From contig JAADFP010000114.1 of NCBI GenBank assembly GCA_013152825.1, positions 1 through 18,470 of the forward strand: a stretch of 18,470 nt of DNA, given 5' to 3'. The position numbers and the translations under genes were made by a program. This DNA is from Caldisericota bacterium. GTDB taxonomy: Bacteria; CAIJMQ01; JAADFP01. The notes under the pieces were generated by a model. It was not told the origin of the DNA, ran no database searches, and saw only the letters and a program-made list of their open reading frames with translations. Positions 7,870 to 15,783 of the stretch are shown piece by piece; the first letter of the stretch is position 1, and every line of letters begins with the position of its first letter.

Positions 7870-9213
7870 CTATCTTTCGGTAAGCTCCGAGTCCTTTTTC
7901 CACAGGACCATCATTAATCCGGTAATAAACCAGAATGGTTCCATTATTCTTACAATATAGAAAGTGTTCGTGGTGATAGCATGAGCCAGGATACCAACAA
8001 ATCCGGCAATATAAGCCACAGCAAAGTAATGGGTAAATCTATCCTTGGTTTCCCGATATAATTTCCAGACACACTTACTTATAACCGAAATCACCCAGAA
8101 AAAAGCGCCTAAACCCAATATTCCGGTTTCCCCCAGAAGTCTTACATAATAATTATCCACCAGTCTAACACCGGTTACCCCATGTCCCAGGAGGGGAGAT
8201 TCCAGCCACATTCTCAAAGTATATCGCCACATTCCAAGACGGGATACCGCAGAAGGCCCCAGGTGATACCCCTTGTAACCACTGAAAGTGTAAGTTATGC
8301 GAGAAATTACCTCCTCTGGCAGCCACCAGGGAGAGAGAATCAACATGAAGAATAAAATAAAGAGTAATCCTCGGTTACGGGTGAGCAAAAAGAAAACCAG
8401 CAGAGTAAGAACAAGTCCCAGGTAGGAACTGCGGGATAGGGTAAACAGGAAAGGGAAAAAGAGTAATACCGATAGAGTAATCATCCCCACCCTAACTTTT
8501 ATAGACTCAGTATAGAAGAGAATACCCAGTATACAGGCATACATAAGTACCAAAAACCCGCCAAAGGTATTAGCCTCTCCAGTATCAAAAGGTGCCGCTA
8601 CCCTATTTACCTTTCCAATTTGGGCAAAACCATATATCCCTACAATAACGGTCATTATGAGAAATATAATGAGGAAATTTTTCACCTGCTGTTTTTCTCT
8701 TACGTAGTTATAAACCACAAAGAAAATAAGCAGAAATTCAACCTCTTTAAGAATAAAAAACATCCCGGTCATGGGATAAACGCTCCCCTTCTCTATCCCC
8801 CACAGGGTGGCAATTATCTTTATAAACATGTAAACCCCCAGAGGCAAATAGAGAGGAGAATACTTGAAAGAAACCTTGCTTCTCATTAAAGCCATGCGGG
8901 CAAGAAAAGCAAAGAAAATAACCCCCAGCAGCAAATCATCCACCCTCAGGGTTACCCCTCTGAATGCTCCTGGCAATGCCCCCATAAGATTAAACTCCGG
9001 GGAAAGCAGCATGGAAAAAATCAGGATAGTAAATCCCACTTCCAGCTTAAGAAAAGTAATAATGAAGAAAACCGCGGCTACTGTTATAGCAAGGGATAGT
9101 ACAGGCGAAATGAGGAAAACTGCCAGGATAAAAATAGAGGCAAGGATTATACCGGCAAAAATAAAAAATAATTCTGGCGAGCCTCTATTTATGTTTCTTA
9201 ATGGATACAACAC
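7870..9213 (-). CDS. O-antigen ligase/polymerase family membrane protein (Wzy_C)
   Basis: 447 residues with about 10-12 hydrophobic segments. The start is GTG 9213, one base after the stop of the upstream gene, with AAAGG eight bases before it. The large periplasmic loop in the C-terminal half carries the Wzy_C signature: MWRYTLRMWLESPLLGHGV followed by DNYYVRLLGETGILGLGAF. An Arg-rich membrane-proximal loop, FLFTLSRSSYLGLVLTLLVF, matches the position of the conserved arginine in the family. Proteins of this family either polymerise repeat units or ligate glycan to lipid A-core or protein. Because a second such protein lies directly upstream, one is likely the polymerase and the other the ligase; which is which cannot be settled from sequence alone. 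Confidence 0.88.
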   Translation of the reverse strand: MLYPLRNINRGSPELFFIFAGIILASIFILAVFLISPVLSLAITVAAVFFIITFLKLEVGFTILIFSMLLSPEFNLMGALPGAFRGVTLRVDDLLLGVIFFAFLARMALMRSKVSFKYSPLYLPLGVYMFIKIIATLWGIEKGSVYPMTGMFFILKEVEFLLIFFVVYNYVREKQQVKNFLIIFLIMTVIVGIYGFAQIGKVNRVAAPFDTGEANTFGGFLVLMYACILGILFYTESIKVRVGMITLSVLLFFPFLFTLSRSSYLGLVLTLLVFFLLTRNRGLLFILFFMLILSPWWLPEEVISRITYTFSGYKGYHLGPSAVSRLGMWRYTLRMWLESPLLGHGVTGVRLVDNYYVRLLGETGILGLGAFFWVISVISKCVWKLYRETKDRFTHYFAVAYIAGFVGILAHAITTNTFYIVRIMEPFWFITGLMMVLWKKDSELTER

Positions 9214-9214
9214 C

Positions 9215-11140
9215 TCAGTTGCCTTTTAGTTTTTCAATCCTTTGCAAAAGTTTGATCCTCCCCTCACTCTTCAATTCTTCTTCCAACTTCTTGAGCATTC
9301 CCTTTTCCCCATTTTTCCACAAGAATACGGCAAATTCCCACATGCTTTCAGAATCGGGAGGAATGAGCTCTCTAAGTTTATCATATCCTCTCATTCTTGG
9401 GTAGCATTTCCCCAGCACATCTTTCGCGCTAAAACCATCATGGAAAAGCAAAAGAGACTTCTTGAATTCACTCAAAGCTTCTCTGGTATTTCTATCAATT
9501 AACCAGGAAGCATAAATAAAATGAAAATTCCCTTCCTGCGGTCTTAAAGAAACTGCTTTTTTAAAAGCCTGCCCAGCCTTCTTATCCTCCCCTAACCCTG
9601 CATAAGAATACCCCAGGTAAGCATAGGAAGAAGCATCATACTTATTTCGCCTTATTGCTATCTCCAGCCATTTCCTGGCTTCCTCCAGATATTCCTTTCT
9701 TTTAAGTGGCAGTAATCTACTTAACTTTAAATCAATTTTTCCTGTTTCCCGTGCGTATTTACCCTCATAGGGGTAATACTTATAAGCTCTTTTATATAAT
9801 GCTTCAGCCTCCCCCGGATAAGATTTTTCCTGCTTTTTACCTGACAGGAAAAAACTCTCCCCCACTCCACTGGCAATGGTCAGGGGAATACCTGAAAGTA
9901 CCAGGACGGATAAAAGCACCAATACTATCCTATTAAACTTAAACGTGTTTATGCTTTTCCCTTGCCACATCCCCATAGAAAGAGAGATAGAAAAGATCAA
10001 AGCTATAGCAGGTAAACGAAGGGGAAAGTCCACCAGAGAATGCAATAAGAGCACTATCATTCCTACAAAAAATCCTGAATAAAGTATTTTTAATGATTTA
10101 TCACCTGAATAGGTAATTCTCACTTTTATGCTAACTAACAACTTCCAGAGTAACCATAAGCTCAAGCCTAAACCAAACCATCCCATCTCCCAGGCTATCT
10201 GCAAGTATTCATTATGTGCATAGAAAGGGGTAAAACGATCTGAGAAATTTCTAAACTGGGGAAAAATGTAGGGAAAAGTCCCCCATCCATAACCCAGGGG
10301 ACGCTTCGCTATTGCTTTCAGGGTATCCTTCCAGATAAATATTCTCTGATGCACACTGAAGAAGTTAGAAGTCTCCAGGCCAGCAACCCTTTCCCTTATT
10401 GAGCCACCCTCCCAGATAAGTAATAAGGACAAGAAAAGAATCACAAGAACAGAGAAATAAATAAACTCTTTGGTATTTATCAGCTTATATCTGAGAATGA
10501 TAAAAAAGAACAGGAGAAATCCTATCCCCAGAGAAAGCATGCCTGCACGTGAACCCGCCATCAATAATGAGAGGAGATTTACCAGCAATGCAGAAAAAAT
10601 AAACAACTTTAGAGATATCTTCTTCCTCATCAGAAAAAGAGCCAAGTTAACTGGAATAATGACCTCAAGAAATGCAGAAAAGTGATTATGGTTCACAAAC
10701 CGTGAGGCGGTAAGGGTCGGATTAGCCCAGTAAGAATGCTCTACGAAGTTTCCATGCTGTAAAAACCCGTATATGCCGAAGACAAATCCCAGTGAAATTA
10801 AATAAAACCCAAATGCCTGGCAATTTTTCCCTTCCTTAAAGAATTCGGCAAAAAGAATAAAGAATATAAAATAAGAAGTGAATTTATACAGGGGAAATAG
10901 TGAGACTGAAATAATGGGAGAGATAATAAAACTAAATAATCCAATAAGGAATAAAAGATAAAACTGGGAAGGAACCTGAAGAAGAAAAGATCTTTTTTCC
11001 TTACTTATCAATGCGATAAGAAAAAAAAGTGCGCTTGCAATAAATGTTATCCTCCATCCCCAGACCCCCATGCCTCCATAATCCCATGTTACTCCCGCTA
11101 TAAGAGAAAATGTTATAATAGGCAAAAGTCTTCTATACAT
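9215..11140 (-). CDS. O-antigen ligase family protein with C-terminal TPR domain
   Basis: 641 residues. Residues 1 to ~430 contain about 11 membrane segments and the Wzy_C loop: SRFVNHNHFSAFLEVIIPVN, IFIWKDTLKAIAKRPLGYGW and YAHNEYLQIAWEMGWFGLGL, with the His-Asn pair typical of ligases. After a last helix (~405-425) comes a periplasmic-facing region of tetratricopeptide-like repeats, for example WLEIAIRRNKYDASSYAYLG and YAGLGEDKKAGQAFKKAVSL followed by RPQEGNF. TPR-tailed Wzy_C proteins are common in non-model Gram-negatives and the tail probably binds partner proteins or organises the export complex. It is the first gene of the minus-strand operon. Only about two bases separate the inferred transcription start from its ATG, so the message may be leaderless. 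Confidence 0.88.
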   Translation of the reverse strand: MYRRLLPIITFSLIAGVTWDYGGMGVWGWRITFIASALFFLIALISKEKRSFLLQVPSQFYLLFLIGLFSFIISPIISVSLFPLYKFTSYFIFFILFAEFFKEGKNCQAFGFYLISLGFVFGIYGFLQHGNFVEHSYWANPTLTASRFVNHNHFSAFLEVIIPVNLALFLMRKKISLKLFIFSALLVNLLSLLMAGSRAGMLSLGIGFLLFFFIILRYKLINTKEFIYFSVLVILFLSLLLIWEGGSIRERVAGLETSNFFSVHQRIFIWKDTLKAIAKRPLGYGWGTFPYIFPQFRNFSDRFTPFYAHNEYLQIAWEMGWFGLGLSLWLLWKLLVSIKVRITYSGDKSLKILYSGFFVGMIVLLLHSLVDFPLRLPAIALIFSISLSMGMWQGKSINTFKFNRIVLVLLSVLVLSGIPLTIASGVGESFFLSGKKQEKSYPGEAEALYKRAYKYYPYEGKYARETGKIDLKLSRLLPLKRKEYLEEARKWLEIAIRRNKYDASSYAYLGYSYAGLGEDKKAGQAFKKAVSLRPQEGNFHFIYASWLIDRNTREALSEFKKSLLLFHDGFSAKDVLGKCYPRMRGYDKLRELIPPDSESMWEFAVFLWKNGEKGMLKKLEEELKSEGRIKLLQRIEKLKGN

Positions 11141-11188
11141 ACGCTATAATTATAAGGTAAAAGGACGAGAAAAGGAAAGGAGGCCAGA
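11141..11188. promoter_or_regulatory. Divergent promoter region with palindromic -10-like box
   Basis: The 48-base gap between the divergent operons contains TATAATTATA at 11145-11154, a perfect 10-base palindrome that reads TATAAT on both strands. It could serve as a shared -10 element for the RiPP operon (plus) and the polysaccharide operon (minus). No good -35 hexamer is seen at 17 bases on either side, so the case rests on the -10 alone. On the plus strand a strong ribosome site AAAGGAGG (11176-11183) precedes the GTG at 11189 by five bases. Confidence 0.45.
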
Positions 11189-11482
11189 GTGGAAGGCAGT
11201 AAAGTCTATAACAAAAGCAAAAATATAGTTACCCGTGAAATCGAAGGCGAAGTTATCCTGGTTCCCGTAGTAAGTGAAGCTCCGGAAATGGATTCTATTT
11301 ACGTGCTGAACGAAACTTCTGCCTTTATCTGGAACCTGCTGGATGGTAAAAATTCCCTGGATGAGATTCTTAACAGAATGCTTGATACCTATGATGTTAC
11401 CCCGGAAAGAGCCAGGAAAGATATAGATGACCTTATCAACACCCTGCTCAATTTCGGTGCACTTGAAGAAGTGGGGGATTAA
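11189..11482 (+). CDS. PqqD-like peptide-recognition protein (RRE)
   Basis: 97 residues, the usual length for a free-standing PqqD-family protein, starting at GTG with AAAGGAGG five bases upstream. The pattern is typical: an N-terminal beta region (VYNKSKNIVTREIEGEVILV), then YVLNETSAFIWNLLDGKNSL with the conserved LN-x(3)-A-x-IW-LLDG core, and helices EILNRMLDTYDVTPERARKD and DIDDLINTLLNFGALEE. PqqD-type domains bind the leader of a ribosomal precursor peptide and hand it to a radical SAM enzyme; related proteins (HPr-rel-A system) pair with HPr-kinase-like proteins. Its stop overlaps the ATG of the first radical SAM gene by one base (TAATG), so the two are surely translated together. The expected partner is the precursor at 15578-15781. 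Confidence 0.9.
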   Translation: MEGSKVYNKSKNIVTREIEGEVILVPVVSEAPEMDSIYVLNETSAFIWNLLDGKNSLDEILNRMLDTYDVTPERARKDIDDLINTLLNFGALEEVGD

Positions 11483-12555
11483 TGTCTCTCCTGAATTACT
11501 CCTATAACCACCTTACTAATCTTCTATATTCAAAAGCAGCTTCTAACAAAAAGTTCTTTTCCTGCATGTGGGAACTAACCTATAAGTGCAACCTGGATTG
11601 TAAACATTGTTATATCCCCCCTTCCCTTAGAAAAAGCAAGGCAAAAGACCTGGATTATCCCCTGATAGAGCAGATATTAATCAAACTCAAAGAATGGGGC
11701 ACCTTTATTATAGGCTTTACGGGAGGGGAACCCCTGCTAAGAAAAGACTTCTGGAAGATTTACCGGAAAGCAAAAGAAATGGGGTTTTTGATAGCTATCT
11801 TTACCAACGGGACACTCCTCGACGAAGAAGGAATAGAGACCTTATCCCTTTATCCCCCCCTTCTTATAGAAATTACCCTGCATAGTTATAAAGAGGATAC
11901 TTTTGATAAAATTACCCAGCATAAAGGTGCATTTAAAAAATTAGAAAAAGTCTTAGAGAAATTAAAAGGCAAAAAATTGCCGCTGCTTCTCAAAACCGTG
12001 GGAATGAAATTAAACCAGGAAGATATCTTAGAAACTAAAGAGTTTATCCTGCGTGAGCAATTCAAATACAAGTTTGACCCACTAATTTTCCCTACTATTA
12101 AAGGAGACACCAATCCTTTAGAATTAAGATTAGAACCTGAGGAAATAGTAGAATTGGAGCTTTCAGACAAAGATTTTTGTGCCCACATGGCAAAAATAAT
12201 AAACTCTCCCCCCCCTTCTGCCAGATTTCTTTTCCCCTGCCACAATAGATACTCAGAATTCTTAATCACGCCGGAAGGGAAAATGGAATTATGTACAAAT
12301 TTTCGCGGAATTACCACAGACATCTTCTCTCTTAGAGCACGGGAAGAATTTATCTCCCGAGCATCAAACTTATTTCAGCTCAAACTGCCTCCTGACTCCC
12401 CCTGTTTCTCCTGCAATATCCGAAACTTATGCCCTCAATGTCCTGGCCGGGCAGTAATGAAAAAGGAAGCCTATTATCCCGAACCTTTCTTCTGTGCACT
12501 GGCTAAAGAAAGGAACCGCAGAAAAATAGAATACATAAAGGGAGCAAAAAAGTGA
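11482..12555 (+). CDS. Radical SAM/SPASM peptide-modifying enzyme 1
   Basis: 357 residues. The radical SAM cluster motif CxxxCxxC is C36, C40, C43 within WELTYKCNLDCKHCYIPP, followed by the SAM-binding GFTGGEPLL at ~78-86 and IFTNGTLLDEE. The C-terminal third has seven further cysteines in SPASM spacing: CHNRYSEFLITPEGKMELC, then CFSCNIRNLCPQC (CX2CX5CX2C) and a last FFC. That is enough to ligate two auxiliary 4Fe-4S clusters. Such enzymes use a 5'-deoxyadenosyl radical to form C-C, C-S or C-O links or to cut residues in precursor peptides. It has no N-terminal RRE, consistent with use of the separate PqqD protein next door. Radical SAM enzyme 3 (14442-15500) is its close paralogue (shared KEDTF-K-ITxxKG region). 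Confidence 0.92.
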   Translation: MSLLNYSYNHLTNLLYSKAASNKKFFSCMWELTYKCNLDCKHCYIPPSLRKSKAKDLDYPLIEQILIKLKEWGTFIIGFTGGEPLLRKDFWKIYRKAKEMGFLIAIFTNGTLLDEEGIETLSLYPPLLIEITLHSYKEDTFDKITQHKGAFKKLEKVLEKLKGKKLPLLLKTVGMKLNQEDILETKEFILREQFKYKFDPLIFPTIKGDTNPLELRLEPEEIVELELSDKDFCAHMAKIINSPPPSARFLFPCHNRYSEFLITPEGKMELCTNFRGITTDIFSLRAREEFISRASNLFQLKLPPDSPCFSCNIRNLCPQCPGRAVMKKEAYYPEPFFCALAKERNRRKIEYIKGAKK

Positions 12556-13436
12556 AAAAATTATCTATCGGCGGAATAAATTTTGCCTTTTCCTCCCTCG
12601 AATATCCCATTTTCCCCCTGAATTCTATCTTCCAGAAATTCAGCACACCCGATTCATCCCCCCATATAAGCATCGAATTTTCCTCCTCTTTCCCTGATAA
12701 AATATATACAGGTAAACTCATAGGAAACAATCCAGGCAACTGGGAGATATATGAAAAAGAAAACACATACATCATCCATGGATACGACTCAATCATACGA
12801 GAGAAAAACCGCCTTCTATTGATAGACAAAGATTTTCAAACCGGCACCTACTATGCCCCCCCGGACAAAAATCTTATGACCAGCCAGAAGGGATGGTTTA
12901 TTCCACGCTTTTTCTCCCCCTTTGGAGAGTTATTAATTATAAATCACTTATCACTTTGTAAAGGGGTCTTATTCCATGGCGCTGCCTTAAAAATAGATAA
13001 CAAAGTATGGATTTTCACCGGGCCCCCTGAGGCAGGTAAAAGTACGATAATGAGATTCTGGGAGGAAAGCGGTATAGGGACACCATTGAACGATGAAACC
13101 ATAATCATTCGAGAAGATAGCAAAGGCACTTTTCAGGTATTCGGCACCCCCTGGGGAGGTACAGCAGAAGCACAGTCACCCGAAAAGGGAATACTACAGG
13201 GGATCTTTTTCTTGCATCATGACTCCCACCATACCATTACTCCTTTATCTCCCTCAAACACTCTTCCCCGCTTAATACCCCAGGCCTTTCTCCCCTTCTG
13301 GGAAAAAGAAAAGATAGAGAAGGTACTTTCCCTTTTGGAACAAATAAATCAAAAAACAATGCTTTTTAGCCTTGGATTTGCCAAGGATAAAAATATCGTA
13401 AATTTTCTCTTAAAATATTTTCAAGAATGCGCATAG
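12552..13436 (+). CDS. HPr kinase-like protein (HprK-related kinase)
   Basis: 294 residues. The GTG at 12552 overlaps the previous stop as GTGA. Residues 1-130 are a beta-rich domain without a named motif. The kinase core follows: LFHGAALKI with His142, a Walker A loop GPPEAGKST at 157-165, and PLNDETIIIR with Asp181/Glu182 in the place of the acidic metal/catalytic pair of HPr kinase. Then come FGTPWGG and ILQGIFFLHHDS, also found in this group. Related kinases occur in lasso-peptide clusters, where PadeK phosphorylates the C-terminal serine of paeninodin precursor, and in exopolysaccharide loci as HprK-related kinase A. No HPr or PTS gene is present here, so I infer that the substrate is the precursor peptide, which ends in Ser. 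Confidence 0.85.
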   Translation: MKKLSIGGINFAFSSLEYPIFPLNSIFQKFSTPDSSPHISIEFSSSFPDKIYTGKLIGNNPGNWEIYEKENTYIIHGYDSIIREKNRLLLIDKDFQTGTYYAPPDKNLMTSQKGWFIPRFFSPFGELLIINHLSLCKGVLFHGAALKIDNKVWIFTGPPEAGKSTIMRFWEESGIGTPLNDETIIIREDSKGTFQVFGTPWGGTAEAQSPEKGILQGIFFLHHDSHHTITPLSPSNTLPRLIPQAFLPFWEKEKIEKVLSLLEQINQKTMLFSLGFAKDKNIVNFLLKYFQECA

Positions 13437-14467
13437 AAAATGTTAACTTTTCCGGGTTCTGGGAAAAACACACTGCCCGGAATAACTTTCTAAAATGCTC
13501 CATAGAACTAACCTATTCTTGCAACCTTAAATGTCGCCATTGTTACATTTCTTCAAATGACTCTCCCCACCTAATTTCCCTCGATATTCTCAAGAATTAC
13601 ATAGCAGAGCTTATTGAAAAGGGAGCCTTATTTTTCACCTTCACGGGGGGAGAGCCAATGCTTCATCCTGAATGGGAGAATATTATCCGTTTCACCCGGA
13701 GCAAGGGGGGGATTCTCACTCTCCTCAGCAATGGCACACTGATACAGGAAAAAGAAGCAGAAATTTTAAGAGAGACTGTAAATAGAGTAGAAGTATCTTT
13801 TTTAGGAGGAAGAGAAAAAACACATGATTATTTTACTGGTACTCCCGGCTCCTTCAAAAAAGTTACCCGGGCAGTAAACATATTAAGAGGCAAAGGCGTT
13901 CCTACCACTGTAAAATATATCCTGCTCAAAGGAAACGAGCAAGAATTTACAGAAATCAAAAAATTCTCTCTTAATCTGGGTTGTAAGTTCATTTACACCT
14001 ATGCTCTTTTCCCTAAATGGAACCACGATGACAATAAATCCTTAAGACTTACTTCTACAGAAGTTCTCCAATTCATGAAATCAATCGATACTGCACCTCT
14101 TGTTTGCAAAGACAAGGGGACTACCCACCCTGAAAACACTCCCTTTTACTGCATGGCTGGAAGAAACTCTTTTACTATAACTCCTTATGGCGAAGTAAAA
14201 CCATGCCCAAATCTCCCCTACCCCTCGTTTCCCATAAGCGAAGGAGGAGTCTATAAAGCAGCTAAAAAACTATCTTCCTGGATAAAAAAACTCCATCCTT
14301 CTTCCAACTACCTCTGTCCCAATTGTGAATTTTCCCCCTACTGCAACAAATGTCCGGCTGATGGATGGCTCTACAATAGAAATTTTGAAAGCTGCGTCCC
14401 CTGGCTGAAAGAACTGGCTAAGTGTTTTTATAAGGAGGCACATGCAGGTAAAAGAAATACCCTATAA
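13427..14467 (+). CDS. Radical SAM/SPASM peptide-modifying enzyme 2
   Basis: 346 residues starting MRIENVNFSGFWEKH; the start overlaps the end of the kinase gene by ten bases and lacks a clear ribosome site, so translation may rely on coupling. The cluster motif is C32, C36, C39 in IELTYSCNLKCRHCYIS, then FFTFTGGEPMLHPEW and LLSNGTLIQEKE. SPASM cysteines follow: FYCMAGRNSFTITPYGEVKP then CPNLPYP, LCPNCEFSPYCNKCPADGW (CX2CX5CX2C) and SCVPW. It differs from enzymes 1 and 3: it lacks their YIPP motif after the cluster and their KEDTF-K-IT block, having SFLGGREKTHDYFTGTPGSF instead. It therefore probably catalyses a different reaction or acts at another place on the peptide. Confidence 0.92.
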   Translation: MRIENVNFSGFWEKHTARNNFLKCSIELTYSCNLKCRHCYISSNDSPHLISLDILKNYIAELIEKGALFFTFTGGEPMLHPEWENIIRFTRSKGGILTLLSNGTLIQEKEAEILRETVNRVEVSFLGGREKTHDYFTGTPGSFKKVTRAVNILRGKGVPTTVKYILLKGNEQEFTEIKKFSLNLGCKFIYTYALFPKWNHDDNKSLRLTSTEVLQFMKSIDTAPLVCKDKGTTHPENTPFYCMAGRNSFTITPYGEVKPCPNLPYPSFPISEGGVYKAAKKLSSWIKKLHPSSNYLCPNCEFSPYCNKCPADGWLYNRNFESCVPWLKELAKCFYKEAHAGKRNTL

Positions 14468-15500
14468 AGAAGAAAGCATCTCTCTCCACGATAAAATCTG
14501 GCAAAAGGGCAAAGTTGCCCAATGCCAGATAGAACTTACCTTTAGATGTTCACACCGCTGCAATTACTGTTATATCCCTCCCCCACTTTTAGAAGGGAAA
14601 GAAAAGGGGAAAGAATTAAACACAGAAGCATGGAAAAAGCTAATTGATAAAATAGTTTCCTCGGGTGTGCAGTGGATTTCCTTTACCGGGGGAGATCCTT
14701 TCACCCGGGAAGACTTTTTGGAAATTTATCTCCACGCAAAAAAGAAGGGCACATTTATTAATATCCTTACCAATGCAGGAAACATCAATAAGGAAACAGC
14801 TAAATTCCTTAAACTATATCGCCCTTTTACCATAGAAGTTACACTTAACAGCATCAAAGAAGATACATTTGAAAAAATCACCCGCGTCAAAGGCTCATTA
14901 AAAAAAGCAATGGAAGGGATATTTCTTCTCAAAGAATTTTCCCTTCCCTTCAAAATAAAATTCAAAGTGCTTACTTTAAACCTTAAAGAAATGGAAGCGG
15001 TAGCAAAATTCTCCCGGGAATTGAAAGTCCCCTTTAACTTCAATTTCCTGGTTTACCCCAGGTTAGACGGCTCAACCGAACCATTAAAGTATCGCTTAAC
15101 TCCGGAAACCATAAAAGAAGAATTTTTTCAAAAGGATGAATACCCTCCACCCTCCCTGCACCTTCCCGAAGGTGACAAAAGAAAAATTTTCAAGTGCGGA
15201 GCAGGCACCTGGAGCTTTTCAATCTCTCCCGAGGGAAAAGTAATGGTCTGTCCCTTCTTGAGAGAATACAGTTTTTCTCCCAAAGGAAACTTACTAAAAG
15301 AATTCAAAGATCTTTCCCATACTCTCAGAGAGAAAAATTTCACTAAAAACACCCCCTGTTCCCGCTGTTCCTTATTCTACTTTTGTTCCTGGTGCCCCGC
15401 CATAGCATTTCTGGAAACAGGGGACTATCAGAAAAACATTCCCTACTACTGCAAACTAACAAGAATACTGGGAAAGCAGAAAGTAGAATGCGAAGCATAA
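14442..15500 (+). CDS. Radical SAM/SPASM peptide-modifying enzyme 3
   Basis: 352 residues from ATG 14442. AAGGAGG lies only three bases upstream, and the first 26 bases overlap enzyme 2. The cluster motif is C36, C40, C43 in IELTFRCSHRCNYCYIPPP. The SAM amino-group motif reads FTGGDPFTRED, with Asp where GGE is usual. Seven SPASM cysteines follow: FKCGAGTWSFSISPEGKVMV then C, CSRCSLFYFCSWCPA (CX2CX5CX2C) and PYYCKL. It is paralogous to enzyme 1 (same spacing, CYIPP, VTLNSIKEDTFEKITRVKGS against ITLHSYKEDTFDKITQHKGA), pointing to a duplication within the locus. It is the last gene of the promoter-proximal operon; a new promoter starts 27 bases beyond its stop. Confidence 0.92.
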   Translation: MQVKEIPYKEESISLHDKIWQKGKVAQCQIELTFRCSHRCNYCYIPPPLLEGKEKGKELNTEAWKKLIDKIVSSGVQWISFTGGDPFTREDFLEIYLHAKKKGTFINILTNAGNINKETAKFLKLYRPFTIEVTLNSIKEDTFEKITRVKGSLKKAMEGIFLLKEFSLPFKIKFKVLTLNLKEMEAVAKFSRELKVPFNFNFLVYPRLDGSTEPLKYRLTPETIKEEFFQKDEYPPPSLHLPEGDKRKIFKCGAGTWSFSISPEGKVMVCPFLREYSFSPKGNLLKEFKDLSHTLREKNFTKNTPCSRCSLFYFCSWCPAIAFLETGDYQKNIPYYCKLTRILGKQKVECEA

Positions 15501-15527
15501 AGAAACGGATAGGGAAAGCCTTTTCTA

Positions 15528-15556
15528 TTGACATTCGCCAGAGTTTTGTGTATACT
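15528..15556 (+). promoter_or_regulatory. Sigma-70-type promoter of the precursor peptide gene
   Basis: A perfect -35 hexamer TTGACA (15528-15533) is followed after exactly 17 bases by TATACT (15551-15556), five of six matches to the -10 consensus. Transcription would begin near 15563, only about 15 bases before the precursor ATG, leaving room for just the ribosome site AAAGGAGG (15563-15570). This is one of the two clearest promoters in the window and indicates that the precursor is made in excess of its enzymes. Confidence 0.8.
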
Positions 15557-15577
15557 TTTTAGAAAGGAGGTTTGCTT

Positions 15578-15781
15578 ATGAGAAAGAAATACATAGAGCC
15601 TGTAGTAAAGGTAGTCAAGCTTAACCCTGAACAGGCAGTCTTACAGCATTGCAGCACCCTGGCTGTAGGGCTTTCCGATTCGAACTGGTCGGGCAACTGT
15701 AATGCAGAAAGTGCGACAAATAATGCCTGCAAAAAGAGTTCCAGTACTGTTGCGGGTACTGACTACGCCGCCTATTCTTAA
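15578..15781 (+). CDS. RiPP precursor peptide (67 residues)
   Basis: Start ATG 15578 is chosen because AAAGGAGG ends seven bases before it; a TTG two codons earlier is less likely. The N-terminal part, MRKKYIEPVVKVVKLNPEQA then VLQ, has alternating Val/Lys and a conserved-looking NPEQAVL, as in leader peptides of PqqD/radical-SAM systems. Residues ~24-67 form the presumed core: Cys25, Cys41 and Cys51, a single Trp37, 13 Ser/Thr, several Asn, two Tyr near the end (DYAAYS) and a C-terminal Ser67. There is no double-Gly site, signal peptide or membrane segment. I infer from composition and position that it is the substrate of the three radical SAM enzymes and perhaps of the kinase and nucleotidyltransferase. 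The leader/core border (around Q23/H24) is a guess. Confidence 0.85.
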   Translation: MRKKYIEPVVKVVKLNPEQAVLQHCSTLAVGLSDSNWSGNCNAESATNNACKKSSSTVAGTDYAAYS

Positions 15782-15783
15782 GA

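Noticed and set aside
11482..15500. PQQ or mycofactocin biosynthesis
   Set aside because: The precursor lacks the PqqA Glu-x3-Tyr motif and the mycofactocin C-terminal Val-Tyr, and the other pathway genes are absent.
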